A DNA stretch of 64,000 bases from positions 62,001-126,000 of the forward strand of contig NZ_RJVI01000003.1 in the NCBI RefSeq assembly GCF_003751635.1. The letters are read 5' to 3'. Below are positions 1 to 8,221 of the stretch, one piece after another. The stretch is from Inmirania thermothiophila. GTDB lineage: Bacteria; Pseudomonadota; Gammaproteobacteria; DSM-100275. The notes under the pieces are model-generated. The model was given only the letters and a program-made list of their open reading frames with translations, searched no databases and had not been told where the DNA came from. Every line of letters starts with the position of its first letter. Positions within the stretch are counted from its first letter, which is position 1. The position numbers were made by a program, and so were the translations under genes.

Positions 1-433
1 GGAGGTCTCCCGTGGCGGAGAGGGCCACCGCGAGCTCGTAGACCCGCTCGAGACGGCGGTTGCGCCGCGTCGCCGCCTCCGCCTGCGCCCGGGTGGTGCG
101 GGTCAGCTCCCACAGCAGCCGTGCGGCGGTGCCGTCGAGCACGTGGACCCTCGGCGGCAGCCGCGCCGCGAGGCGCCGGCCCACCTCGGGATCCCCGGTC
201 ACGTCCACCACGAGGTCGGCGTCGGCGCAGGGCGCGAGGAAGGCCTCGAGATCGTGGTGGACGGGGATGCCGCGGCGGTGTGCTGCGGCGATGCCGGGTG
301 CCGCGGGGTTGCGGTCGCAGACGGCGACGATCTCGGTCTCGGATTCCTCCAGCGCCTCGAGCAGGCTGCTGCCGCCCCGGCCTGCCCCCACGAGGGCCAG
401 GCGCAGCGGTCGCGGCGGGCTCTCCTTCGCCAT
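1..433 (-). CDS. Partial protein with N-terminal NAD(P)-binding Rossmann domain, function unknown
   Basis: Only the first 144 residues lie in the window; the gene runs off the left edge. The start is an ATG preceded by AAGGAGGGC at a good distance. Residues about 10-40 form a beta-strand followed by GAGRGGSSLLEAL, a Rossmann dinucleotide loop. The next 60 residues (AVCDRNP, DLVVDVTGDPEV) resemble the nucleotide-binding half of homoserine dehydrogenase or Gfo/Idh proteins. From about residue 105 an Arg/Glu-rich helix, probably a coiled coil, leads out of the window. Rossmann domains of this kind can precede signalling modules, but nothing here shows what follows, so no function is assigned. 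Confidence 0.6.
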   Translation of the reverse strand, partial: MAKESPPRPLRLALVGAGRGGSSLLEALEESETEIVAVCDRNPAAPGIAAAHRRGIPVHHDLEAFLAPCADADLVVDVTGDPEVGRRLAARLPPRVHVLDGTAARLLWELTRTTRAQAEAATRRNRRLERVYELAVALSATGDL

Positions 434-466
434 GGGCCGCCCTCCTTATCCATGTCAGATGAAGGG

Positions 467-1204
467 TTAACGCGCGATCTTAGCGCGCGCCGGCGCCGGA
501 ATCCACCCGCGCGCGGCGCGGCGCAGCCTCGCCGCGCTCCGCGGGCGGGCGAGCACGGCGAGGGCGAGGGCGGTGTAGCGGCGCGCCGCGGCGCGACCGC
601 GGCCCCGCCGCGCGAGGGCGGCGGCGCGGCGCCCGGCGGCGCGGTCGCAGCCCTCGAGCAGCGGCGCGACCGCCTCGTGGAGGGCGGCGAGCCGCCGCGG
701 CCGGCGTGCATGGTGGTGGACGAGCACGGCGAGGACGAAGGCGAGCCGCCGCCCCGGGTCGGCCAGACGCTCGGCCTCCGCCATGGGCAGCAGGGGCCGC
801 GCCCGGCGCAGGGCGCGGGCGAAGACGCCGGCGCCGAGGGCGTGCACGTTCCCGCGGGCGTCGTGGATCGGGGTGCTCGCGATCCCGCAGCTCGGCGAGC
901 GGGCCTTGAGGATCACCCCGTCGAGGGTGGTGAGGATCTCGGTCTCAGCCTGCGCCGCCAGGGCCGCGGTGACGTCGCGGGCGGGGTCGTCCACGCCCAC
1001 GGCACGCGGCGCGTGGGCGGCGCCCACGAGGTGGACGGGCGGGCGCGGCACGCCGAGCCCGGCGGCCACCTCGGGGCAGAGCGGCACCAGATCGAAGGTG
1101 CGGGCGAGGACCTCGGCCACCACCGGGTCGCGCCGGTGGCCGCCGTCGTAGCGCACCGTCTCGCCCAGCAGGCAGGCGCTGACACCGATGCGGGGGCGGG
1201 CCAT
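467..1204 (-). CDS. DUF523 protein with degenerate DUF1722-like tail (YbbK/YbgA family)
   Basis: The 245-residue protein begins with the DUF523 signature ACLLGETVRYDGGHRRD (about residues 9-26) and has PLCPEVAAGLGVPR and KARSPSCG further on, with conserved cysteines. Many relatives are about 320 residues long and carry a C-terminal DUF1722 domain. Here that region (about 160-245) is short, Arg/Ala-rich and hard to match, so the second domain looks eroded. The biochemical role of the family is not settled. It lies just upstream of, and on the same strand as, the partial Rossmann gene. Confidence 0.75.
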   Translation of the reverse strand: MARPRIGVSACLLGETVRYDGGHRRDPVVAEVLARTFDLVPLCPEVAAGLGVPRPPVHLVGAAHAPRAVGVDDPARDVTAALAAQAETEILTTLDGVILKARSPSCGIASTPIHDARGNVHALGAGVFARALRRARPLLPMAEAERLADPGRRLAFVLAVLVHHHARRPRRLAALHEAVAPLLEGCDRAAGRRAAALARRGRGRAAARRYTALALAVLARPRSAARLRRAARGWIPAPARAKIAR

Positions 1205-1272
1205 GGCGGCATTGTGGCACAGCGGCGCGACGCCGCTATGCTGGGGGCGGGCGCAGGCGGGGAGGGCCCGGG

Positions 1273-2028
1273 ATGACGGCGGAGGCGGTGGCGGTGGTCA
1301 CGGGCGGCGGCAGCGGCATCGGCCGCGCCCTGGTGCGGCGGCTCGCCGCGGCGGGCATCCCCGTCCTCGCCGTGGGGCGGCGGCAGGGGCCGCTGGAGGA
1401 GACGGCGGCGGCCGACCCGGGGCGGATCCGCCCCGTCGCCGCCGACGTGGGCACCCCGGAGGGGCGCGCGGCGGTGGCGGAGGCGGTGGGGGCATCGCCG
1501 GTGCGCTTCCTCGTGCACAACGCGGCCGTGCTCGAGCCGGTGGCGCCCCTTGCGCAGGTGGGGCTCGCCGCCTGGCGGGCGCACATGGCGGTGAACGTGG
1601 AAGGCCCCCTGTTCCTGACCCAGGCCCTGCTGGGGCGGCTCGGCGGCGGGCGGGTGCTGCACGTCTCCTCCGGCGCCGCCCATCGGCCGGTGCCGGGCTG
1701 GGGCGCCTACTGCACCGCCAAGGCCGCCCTGCACATGATCTGGCAGGTGCTGCGCGAGGAGCTGGCGGCGGCCGGGGTGGCGGTGGGGAGCGTCCGCCCG
1801 GGGGTGGTGGACACGCCCATGCAGGCGGAGATCCGGCGCCAGCCGCGGGCGCGCTTCCCGGTCGTGGACCATTTCGTGGCGCTGCACCGGCGCGGGGCCC
1901 TGCGCCCGCCGGAGGAGGCGGCGGAGCTCCTCTTCCGGCTCCTCGTCGAGGTGCCGCCGCAGGCCTTCTCCGCCGCGGAATGGGATCTCGACCGCGACGG
2001 GGCGCGGCTCCGGGGGGCGGGGCCTTGA
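1273..2028 (+). CDS. SDR-family NAD(P)-dependent oxidoreductase
   Basis: A 251-residue classical short-chain dehydrogenase. The cofactor loop TGGGSGIGRAL is at residues 10-20, the NAA motif (HNAAVLEP) near residue 80, and the catalytic Ser and YCTAK (Tyr about 146, Lys about 150) in VSSGAAHRPVPGWGAYCTAK. RPGVVDTPM follows, typical of the family. The length is normal. Substrate cannot be read from sequence; the layout resembles small sepiapterin- or benzil-reductase-like SDRs. The gene diverges from the DUF523 gene and is followed closely by a ThiS/MoaD-like gene on the same strand. Confidence 0.9.
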   Translation: MTAEAVAVVTGGGSGIGRALVRRLAAAGIPVLAVGRRQGPLEETAAADPGRIRPVAADVGTPEGRAAVAEAVGASPVRFLVHNAAVLEPVAPLAQVGLAAWRAHMAVNVEGPLFLTQALLGRLGGGRVLHVSSGAAHRPVPGWGAYCTAKAALHMIWQVLREELAAAGVAVGSVRPGVVDTPMQAEIRRQPRARFPVVDHFVALHRRGALRPPEEAAELLFRLLVEVPPQAFSAAEWDLDRDGARLRGAGP

Positions 2029-2072
2029 CCGGGGTCAAGGCGGCGCAGGACGGGCGCGGCGAGGATGGCGCC

Positions 2073-2357
2073 GTGGAGGTGGAGGTCCGCTACTACAACA
2101 GCATGCGCCGATACGCCGGCGGCGGCTGGCGGCGGCGCGTGCAGCTGCCCGCAGGGGCCACGCTGGGGGATCTCCTGGCGCGCCTTGCCTTGCCGCTGCA
2201 CGAGCTCTACGTCGTCTTCCACAACGGCGAGACCGCCATGGCCGATCCGGGCGCCGTCGACGCCATCGAGACCGGGCGCCCCCTCGCCGACGGGGATGTG
2301 GTCGCCCTCTCGGGGCCGGTGCCCTTCAGCCGCGGCTACGGCGTGCCCGTCTGCTGA
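2073..2357 (+). CDS. ThiS/MoaD-like ubiquitin-fold protein
   Basis: About 94 residues with a small beta-grasp pattern: VEVRYYNSMRRYAGG, then LPAGATLGDLLARLALP, then GRPLADGDVVALSGPV. This is the layout of sulfur-carrier proteins such as MoaD and ThiS. The expected C-terminal GG is absent; it ends GYGVPVC, so it may not act as an adenylated sulfur carrier, or may expose a C-terminal cysteine instead. The GTG at 2073 is chosen because the family fold begins there and GAGG lies 8-10 bases upstream; a TTG overlapping the SDR stop is an alternative. It sits 113 bp before the DsrE gene. Confidence 0.65.
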   Translation: MEVEVRYYNSMRRYAGGGWRRRVQLPAGATLGDLLARLALPLHELYVVFHNGETAMADPGAVDAIETGRPLADGDVVALSGPVPFSRGYGVPVC

Positions 2358-2470
2358 GCCGCCGCGGTCCATCCGGGATATTCCGGAAACCGAGCGAAAG
2401 CGTCTATTTTTGGAGGACGGCCCGCCGCGGCGGTGGGCCTGCCCGTGCCACGGGCAAGGAGGAGGTGGAG

Positions 2471-2947
2471 ATGAAGAGCGAGACGAGCATCGGTCGTCGG
2501 GCCTGGCTGATGGGCGCGGCCGCCCTCGCCCTGGCGGGCGTCGTCCCGGTCGCGGGGGCGGTCGAGGAGGGGGCGCGGGTGCACCGGCTGGTGATCCACG
2601 TCGACGAGAACGATCCGAAGCGCATGAACCTCGCCCTCAACAACGCCCGCAACATCATCGCCTACTACCAGGAGAAGGGCGAGGAGGTGCAGATCGAGAT
2701 CGTGGCCTACGGGCCCGGGCTGCACATGCTGCGCGCCGACACCTCGCCGGTGAAGGCGCGCATCCGCTCCTTCGCCCAGAACTTCGAGGGCATGGTGGCG
2801 TTCAAGGCGTGCGGCAACACCAAGCGCAACATGGAGCGCCAGGGGGGCAAGCCGGTGGAGCTGCTGCCGGAGGCCGAGGTGGTGCCGGCGGGTGTGGTCT
2901 GGCTGATGGAGCGGCAGGAGCAGGGATGGAGCTACGTGCGCCCCTGA
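2471..2947 (+). CDS. Exported DsrE-family protein with Tat-type signal
   Basis: The 158-residue protein starts with a twin-arginine-like leader (IGRRAWLMGAAALAL, residues 8-22), then an Ala-rich stretch ending near residue 31. The mature part fits the DsrE/DsrF/TusD fold: VIHVDENDPKRMNLALNNARN, then VQIEIVAYGPGLHML. One cysteine, Cys114 in FKACGNTKRNM, sits where some family members bear the sulfur-carrying residue. AAGGAGGAGG precedes the ATG at 2471; an upstream GTG at 2465 has poor spacing. The role is inferred as periplasmic sulfur handling or binding. It heads the MoxR/VWA cassette, 10 bp before the next gene. Confidence 0.8.
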   Translation: MKSETSIGRRAWLMGAAALALAGVVPVAGAVEEGARVHRLVIHVDENDPKRMNLALNNARNIIAYYQEKGEEVQIEIVAYGPGLHMLRADTSPVKARIRSFAQNFEGMVAFKACGNTKRNMERQGGKPVELLPEAEVVPAGVVWLMERQEQGWSYVRP

Positions 2948-2957
2948 GGGGGCGGCG

Positions 2958-4004
2958 GTGAGGCCCGCCCATCTCGCCCGCATCCTCGCCCGCGAGCTGG
3001 CGGCGGCGGCCGAGGGGACCCACACGCCGCTCATGATCTGGGGGCCGCCGGGGGTGGGTAAGTCGCAGCTCGTGGCCCAGGCCGCGGCGGCGCGGGGGCT
3101 GCCGCTCATCGACCTGCGGCTGTCGCAGCTCGAGCCCAGCGACCTGCGCGGGATCCCCTTCCGCAGCGGCGGGCGGGTCGAGTGGGCGGTGCCGGCCATG
3201 CTCCCCGACGCCGAGCGCCACGGCCCCGCAGGGGTGTTGTTCCTCGACGAGATCAACGCCGCCCCGCCGGTGGTGTCGGCCGCGGCCTACCAGCTCATCC
3301 TCGACCGCCGCCTCGGCGACTACCGCGTCCCCGAGGGCTGGGCGATCCTCGCCGCCGGCAACCGCGAGGGCGACCGCGGCGTCACCTTCGCCATGCCGGC
3401 ACCGCTCGCCAACCGCTTCGCCCACCTGGAGCTGGAGCCGCACCTGGACGACTGGGTGGCCTGGGCGGAGCAGGGCGGGATCGATCCGCGCATCATCGGT
3501 TTTCTGCGCTTCCGCCCCGACCTGCTCTTCGCCTTCGACCCCGAGCACAGCCTCACCGCCTTCCCGACCCCGCGCTCGTGGGCCTTCGCCAGCGCGGCGC
3601 TGGCGAAGTTCGGAGACGACGAGGCGCTGCTGGAGGCGGCGCTGGCGGGCTGCGTGGGGCAGGCGGCGGCGGCCGAGCTCATGGCCTTCCTGCGGCTGGC
3701 CGACGCCCTGCCCGACGTCGACGCCATCGTCCGCGGCGAGGAGGTGGCGGTGCCGGAGGGGCTCGAGCTGCAGTACGCCCTCACCGCCGCGCTGGCCCAG
3801 CGGGTGCGGGCCCGTCTCGGCGAGGGGGACGGCGAGGCGGCCATCGGCCACGCCCTGCGCTACGCCGCCCGCCTGCCGGAGCGCGAGCTCGCGGTGATGC
3901 TGGTGGCCGACCTGCAGCGCGCCGCCGGCGCGCGGCTCTTCGCCCATCCCGAGTTCGCCCCCTGGGCCGAGGCGGTGGCCGACGTCCTCCTCCCGGAGGG
4001 GTGA
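2958..4004 (+). CDS. MoxR-family AAA+ ATPase
   Basis: A 348-residue AAA+ protein. Walker A is GPPGVGKSQ (residues 29-37), Walker B LFLDEIN (95-101), and sensor/arginine-finger region AAGNREGDRGVTFAMPAPLANRF. MoxR ATPases act with VWA-domain partners, typically as remodelling factors that insert metals or assemble complexes (for example CbbQ-CbbO and NorQ-NorD). The start is GTG. The VWA partner follows immediately, overlapping or adjoining the stop. Substrate is unknown; context suggests the Tat-exported DsrE protein or the neighbouring membrane complex, but this is inference. Confidence 0.9.
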   Translation: MRPAHLARILARELAAAAEGTHTPLMIWGPPGVGKSQLVAQAAAARGLPLIDLRLSQLEPSDLRGIPFRSGGRVEWAVPAMLPDAERHGPAGVLFLDEINAAPPVVSAAAYQLILDRRLGDYRVPEGWAILAAGNREGDRGVTFAMPAPLANRFAHLELEPHLDDWVAWAEQGGIDPRIIGFLRFRPDLLFAFDPEHSLTAFPTPRSWAFASAALAKFGDDEALLEAALAGCVGQAAAAELMAFLRLADALPDVDAIVRGEEVAVPEGLELQYALTAALAQRVRARLGEGDGEAAIGHALRYAARLPERELAVMLVADLQRAAGARLFAHPEFAPWAEAVADVLLPEG

Positions 4005-4009
4005 GCGCG

Positions 4010-5155
4010 GTGGCGGGGGCCGAGTCCAGGCTGCGGGCGGCGCGCGCCCGCCTCCTCGTGGAGCGGCCCTTCCTCGGCGCCCTGGCGATGCGGCTGCCGC
4101 TGGTGGAGGCGCCCTGGTGCCGGAGCACCGGCACCGACGCCCGCCGCCTCTACTACAACCCGGACTACGTGGCGCGGCTCGGCCTCGGCCAGCTGGAGTT
4201 CGTGCTCGCCCACGAGGCCCTGCACTGCGCCCTGCAGCACTTCGCGCGCCGCGGCGCGCGCCGGCGGCGGCGGTGGGACCTCGCCTGCGACTTCGCGGTC
4301 AACGGCCTGCTCCTGGAGGAAGGGCTGGAGCCGCCGCCGGGGGTGGTGGCGCTGGAGGCCTTCCGCGGCCTCGCCGCGGAGGAGATCTACCCCTGTCTCG
4401 AGGACGAGGAGGGCGAGCTCCTCGACGAGCACCTCTACGAGCCCGGCGAGCCGCGGGCCGCCGGCGGCCGCCACGCCGGGGGCGAGGGAGCGGGCGGACC
4501 GCCGCGCGCGCCGCAGGGGCAGGCGCGCGAGGCGCTCGCCGCCGAATGGCGCCGCCATGCCGCCGCGGCCCTCGAGCAGGCGCGGGCGGCGGGGCGCACC
4601 GGGGGGGCGGCCCTGCGCGCCCTGGCCTCGAACCTGGCGCCGCGGCTGCCCTGGCGGACGCTGCTGGCGCGCCACATGGGGGCGCTGGCGCGCCACGACT
4701 ACGGCTACGAGCGGCCCTCGCGGCGGGAGGGCGAGTTCGCGCTGCCGACGCTGGGGGCGCGTACGGTGGATCTGGTGGTGGCCCTCGACACCAGCGCCTC
4801 CATCGCCGCGGAGACCCTCGCCGCCTTCGTCGCCGAGCTGGACGCCATCAAGGGGCCGCTGCGCGCCCGCGTGACCCTGCTCGCCTGCGACGCCGCCCTC
4901 GCCCCCGGCGGGCCGTGGGTGTTCGAGCCGTGGGAGGCGCTGCGCCTGCCCCGCGGCGTGCGCGGCGGCGGCGGCACCGACTTCCGCCCCGTCTTCGCAT
5001 GGGTGGCGGCGCGCGCCCAGCGGCCGGACGCCCTGGTCTACCTCACCGACGCCCGCGGCCGCTTCCCCGCGCGCCCGCCCGCCTACCCCGTGATCTGGGT
5101 GGTGCAGGGCCCCGCCGGGGTGCCCTGGGGCGAACGTATCCAGCTCCACGCATGA
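4010..5155 (+). CDS. Metallopeptidase-like plus VWA-like domain protein (DUF2201 type)
   Basis: About 381 residues. The N-terminal half has an HExxH zinc motif, HEALH at residues 68-72 within FVLAHEALHCALQHF, as in the putative metallopeptidase domain that accompanies VWA in this family. The C-terminal third begins VDLVVALDTSASI (about residue 260), a MIDAS-type DxSxS, followed by VTLLACDAAL and GGGGTDFRPVF. It is the expected partner of the MoxR ATPase. GTG 4010 is preferred because GGAGG (3995-3999) is 10 bases upstream. GTG 4001, which overlaps the moxR stop as GTGA, is the alternative and adds three residues. Confidence 0.85.
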   Translation: MAGAESRLRAARARLLVERPFLGALAMRLPLVEAPWCRSTGTDARRLYYNPDYVARLGLGQLEFVLAHEALHCALQHFARRGARRRRRWDLACDFAVNGLLLEEGLEPPPGVVALEAFRGLAAEEIYPCLEDEEGELLDEHLYEPGEPRAAGGRHAGGEGAGGPPRAPQGQAREALAAEWRRHAAAALEQARAAGRTGGAALRALASNLAPRLPWRTLLARHMGALARHDYGYERPSRREGEFALPTLGARTVDLVVALDTSASIAAETLAAFVAELDAIKGPLRARVTLLACDAALAPGGPWVFEPWEALRLPRGVRGGGGTDFRPVFAWVAARAQRPDALVYLTDARGRFPARPPAYPVIWVVQGPAGVPWGERIQLHA

Positions 5156-6096
5156 GGGCGGGCGGCCGCACCCGGCGGGAGCTGCGCCCGGAGGACGCGC
5201 TGCGCCTCGAGGCCCTCGCGCGGCTGGCGCGCGCGGTGCGCATCGACGAGGCCCGCGGCGAGGTGCGCGGCCTCGTGGGCCGGAGCGAGCGCGGGCTGCG
5301 GCTTGTCGGCGGCACCGGCTACTTCTACCTGGAGGCGGTGCGCGATCTGCTGGCGCGGGTGGCGGTGGGGGAGGCGGCCCTCCGGCGCGGCCCCCTGCGC
5401 CGCCCCGAGGTGGTCGCGGGCCTCGGGCGCGAGCGCCTGGCGGCGCTGCCGCGGCTGGGCGACCCGGAGCTGGTGGCGATGATGCCGCTGAACCCCGCCC
5501 TCGACGAGGGTACGGCCGAGGCCGCGTGGTGGGCGGCGCCCTCGCCGGAGCTCGGCGCGCTGCTGCTCGGGCACCCGGCGGTGGCGGGCTCGGCGCTGGC
5601 TGCGGCCGTCGCCGCCGCGGTCCTGGAGCATCTGCCCTTCACCCCGGAGGCGGAGGCGCGCCTGCGGATGGCGCGGGGGCTGCTCGCGGGCGGGGTTCCC
5701 GCCGAGGCGATCCGCTCCGCCCTCGCGCGCCGGGCGCCGCGGGATCCGGCCCTGGCGGCGGCGCTGCTGGAGCGGGAGGCGGCGGAGGGCGGGCCGGTGG
5801 GGCCGCCCTTCCTCCGGCGCTGCGACGAGCTGCTCGCAGCGCCGCGGGACCGGGCGGTGGTCGAGGCGGTGCTGGCGCTGCTGGCGCAGCGGCTGCCCGC
5901 CGGGGCGCGGGCGTCGGCCGCGCACGCCCGCGCCCGGCTCGCCGATGCGGGCGCCGACGGCACGCTCCTCGAGCGCCGCATGGGACCGGTGCTCGCGCCC
6001 CTGCGCCGGGCCCTGGCGGAGCTCGGCGGCTGGCCCGCGCCGGCGGCGCGCGAGGCCGCCGCGCACCGGCGCGGGGGGCGAGGGAGGGTGCCGTGA
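5152..6096 (+). CDS. Uncharacterised helical protein of the DsrE/MoxR/VWA cassette
   Basis: I do not recognise this 314-residue protein. It overlaps the VWA gene by four bases (ATGA), so it is almost certainly co-translated with it. It is Ala/Leu/Arg-rich and reads as mostly alpha-helix, with repeated units such as LGDPELVAMMPLNPAL, HPAVAGSALAAAVAAAVLEHLPF and RDPALAAALLEREAAEG that suggest HEAT-like helical pairs. It has no signal peptide, no clear membrane segment and only a single cysteine (RRCDELLAA). It may be an adaptor or substrate-recognition subunit for the ATPase pair; that is inference from position only. Confidence 0.6.
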   Translation: MRAGGRTRRELRPEDALRLEALARLARAVRIDEARGEVRGLVGRSERGLRLVGGTGYFYLEAVRDLLARVAVGEAALRRGPLRRPEVVAGLGRERLAALPRLGDPELVAMMPLNPALDEGTAEAAWWAAPSPELGALLLGHPAVAGSALAAAVAAAVLEHLPFTPEAEARLRMARGLLAGGVPAEAIRSALARRAPRDPALAAALLEREAAEGGPVGPPFLRRCDELLAAPRDRAVVEAVLALLAQRLPAGARASAAHARARLADAGADGTLLERRMGPVLAPLRRALAELGGWPAPAAREAAAHRRGGRGRVP

Positions 6097-6138
6097 GCGC
6101 CCGTGCGCGGGCGGCACCCGCGATCCCGGCCGCCGGGC

Positions 6139-6648
6139 TCAGGCGGCGCGGCGCATCAGGGCGAGGATGCCGGCGAGCAGGTCGCGCGGCGTGGGCGGGC
6201 AGCCGGGGATCCGCACATCCACGGGGATCACGTTCTCCACCGCCCCGCAGGAGGCGTAGCTGACGCCGAACTCGCCGCCGTCGCAGGCGCATTGCCCTGC
6301 GGCGATGACCCACTTGGGCGCCGGCACCGCCTCCCAGGTGCGCCTCAGCGCCGCCTCCATGTGGCGCGACACGGGCCCGGTGACCAGCAGCACGTCGGCA
6401 TGGCGCGGCGAGGCGACGAAGTGCACGCCGTAGCGCTCGAGGTCGTAATACGGGTTGTTGAGGGCGTGGATCTCGAGCTCGCAGCCGTTGCAGGAGCCGG
6501 CGTCCACCTCGCGTATGGCGAGACTGCCACCGAAGTGGCGCTGCACCAGCCCCTTCACCTCGGCGCCGAGGGCGGCGATCTCGTCGTCGCGCGGGGGCGC
6601 CTCGGTGACGATGCCGGTGCGCAGGATCTTGCCGAACAGACGCAGCAT
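6139..6648 (-). CDS. Ehr/complex I-like small subunit (NuoB/HyfI family)
   Basis: A 169-residue iron-sulfur subunit with the four-cysteine ligand pattern for one [4Fe-4S] cluster: CNGC at 53-56, then GQCACDGG (Cys120), SCG (Cys134) and GCPP (Cys150). The CNGC spacing is the hydrogenase small-subunit form rather than the tandem CC of NuoB. The protein is shorter than HyfI (about 250) and ends just after the cluster domain. It is the last gene of the membrane-complex operon, three bases after the large subunit, and presumably carries electrons between that subunit and an unknown partner. Confidence 0.85.
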   Translation of the reverse strand: MLRLFGKILRTGIVTEAPPRDDEIAALGAEVKGLVQRHFGGSLAIREVDAGSCNGCELEIHALNNPYYDLERYGVHFVASPRHADVLLVTGPVSRHMEAALRRTWEAVPAPKWVIAAGQCACDGGEFGVSYASCGAVENVIPVDVRIPGCPPTPRDLLAGILALMRRAA

Positions 6649-6649
6649 G

Positions 6650-8221
6650 TCAGAGGTCCTGTCCCGAGTACGAGCCGTTGACGGACTTGTTGCAGACCGG
6701 GAAGTCGGGGACGATGTTGCCCTGGAGGAGAAGCTCGAGGGCGGGCCAGGTGAGCCAGCTGGGATCGCGCGGGAAGAAGCGGGCGACCCGCCCCTCGCGA
6801 TCCAGGCGCACGTAGGTGATGATCTCCCCGCGCCAGCCCTCGATGATGCCGAGCCCCTCGGCCGGCGCCGGCGGCGACCGCCAGGGAGCGCGGACCGGTC
6901 CGTCGGGCAGTGTCTCCAGCAGCGCCGCGATGAGCCGGGCCGAGATGCCGATCTCGTCGGCGCGGATCTTGGCGCGGGCGGCGACGTCCCCGGCCCGGTA
7001 GCACGGCACCTCGACCGGGAGCCGGTCGTAGGGGGCGTAGGGGGCGTCGCGGCGGACGTCGAAGGCCTGGCCCGAGGCCTTGCCCACGTAGCCCACCGCC
7101 CCCAGCAGGCGGGCCTGCTCGGGGGCGAGGCGGCCGGTGGTCATGAGGCGGTCCTCGAGCGACTCCGAGTCCTCCAGGATGGCGACGATCGCAGCGACCT
7201 CCTCCGCGAGGGCGCGGGCCTGCGCGGCCATCACGGCGCCGGCCTCGGCGGCGAGGTCCACCGCGACCCCGCCGGGAACGACGCGGTCCATCATGAGGCG
7301 GTGGCCGAAGGCCGCGGCGCTGGCCCGCACCCATGCCTCCTTGAGGCGCGTCAGCTGGTACTGCGCGAAGGCGAAACCGACGTCGTTGCAGATGGCGCCG
7401 ATGTCGCCGAGATGGTTCGCGATGCGCTCGCGCTCGGCCATCAGCGCCCGCAGCCAGATCGCGCGCGGCGGCGGCTCGATGCCGGCGGCGCGCTCGAGGG
7501 CCTGGCAGGCGGCCCAGGCGTGGGCCACCGTGCTGTCGCCGCTGACGCGGCCGGCGAGGCGCGCAAGCCCCTCGGCGTCGCGTCCGACGGCGAGCTTCTC
7601 GATCCCCTTGTGGACATATCCGAGCCGTTCCTCCAGGTTGAGCACGATCTCGCCCACCGCCTGGAAGCGGAAATGGCCGGGCTCGATGATGCCGGCGTGC
7701 ACGGGACCCACCGGGATCTCGACGATGCCGCGGCCCTCGGCCTGCACGAACGGATAGTGGTGGTCGGTCGGGGTGGGCCCCAGCCCCTCGGGGCGCAGGG
7801 GGCGGTCGCCGCGCAGGGGATGGACCTCCGCGGGCCACGCGGCGTGGCGGGTCCAGCGCCGCGGGTCGGGGTGGTCGGCGAGCTGCAGGCCGAGCAGATC
7901 GCGGGCATGGCGTTCGGGCCGGTCGGCCGCCGGATAAATCGGGGTGTGGGAAGGCAGGGCCTCGCCCTCGGCCACGTGTGTGCGCAGCACGAGGTAGCGG
8001 CCCCCGCCCTCGAGGCAGCAATGCACGCGCAGCCCGTCAGCGACCTCGTCGGCCCAGAGCGCGGCCCAGCGCAGGTCGAGCGCGCGCGCGACGCGGGCGG
8101 CCGCGGCCCAATCGGGGGCTGCCACGTCGACGGTGGTCGCCGGCCGGAGGGCATCGGAATCGGTGCCGAGCAGACCGAGGCCGGCCGCCCGGCAGGCCTC
8201 GATGAAGGCGGCGACGCTCAC
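6650..8221 (-). CDS. Ehr/HyfG-like large subunit lacking NiFe-binding cysteines
   Basis: At 523 residues this is a NuoC-NuoD-type fusion as in HycE/HyfG: a 30-kDa-like N-terminal domain (about 1-150) followed by a 49-kDa-like domain starting EIPVGPVHAGIIEPGHF. In hydrogenases the first NiFe ligand pair is RVCGIC; here it is RVSGDS, with Ser227 and Ser230 replacing both cysteines. The second pair, DPCxxC, is replaced by DPSWLTWP. It therefore cannot bind a normal NiFe centre and fits the Ehr (energy-converting-hydrogenase-related) class. GTG start overlaps the upstream stop by four bases. Confidence 0.9.
   Translation of the reverse strand: MSVAAFIEACRAAGLGLLGTDSDALRPATTVDVAAPDWAAAARVARALDLRWAALWADEVADGLRVHCCLEGGGRYLVLRTHVAEGEALPSHTPIYPAADRPERHARDLLGLQLADHPDPRRWTRHAAWPAEVHPLRGDRPLRPEGLGPTPTDHHYPFVQAEGRGIVEIPVGPVHAGIIEPGHFRFQAVGEIVLNLEERLGYVHKGIEKLAVGRDAEGLARLAGRVSGDSTVAHAWAACQALERAAGIEPPPRAIWLRALMAERERIANHLGDIGAICNDVGFAFAQYQLTRLKEAWVRASAAAFGHRLMMDRVVPGGVAVDLAAEAGAVMAAQARALAEEVAAIVAILEDSESLEDRLMTTGRLAPEQARLLGAVGYVGKASGQAFDVRRDAPYAPYDRLPVEVPCYRAGDVAARAKIRADEIGISARLIAALLETLPDGPVRAPWRSPPAPAEGLGIIEGWRGEIITYVRLDREGRVARFFPRDPSWLTWPALELLLQGNIVPDFPVCNKSVNGSYSGQDL

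Noticed and set aside
6097-6138. Hairpin CGCCCG-TGCG-CGGGCG between the convergent cassette and Ehr operon as a terminator
   Set aside because: The stem is only six pairs and no T-tract follows on either strand; in DNA this G/C-rich such repeats are common by chance.
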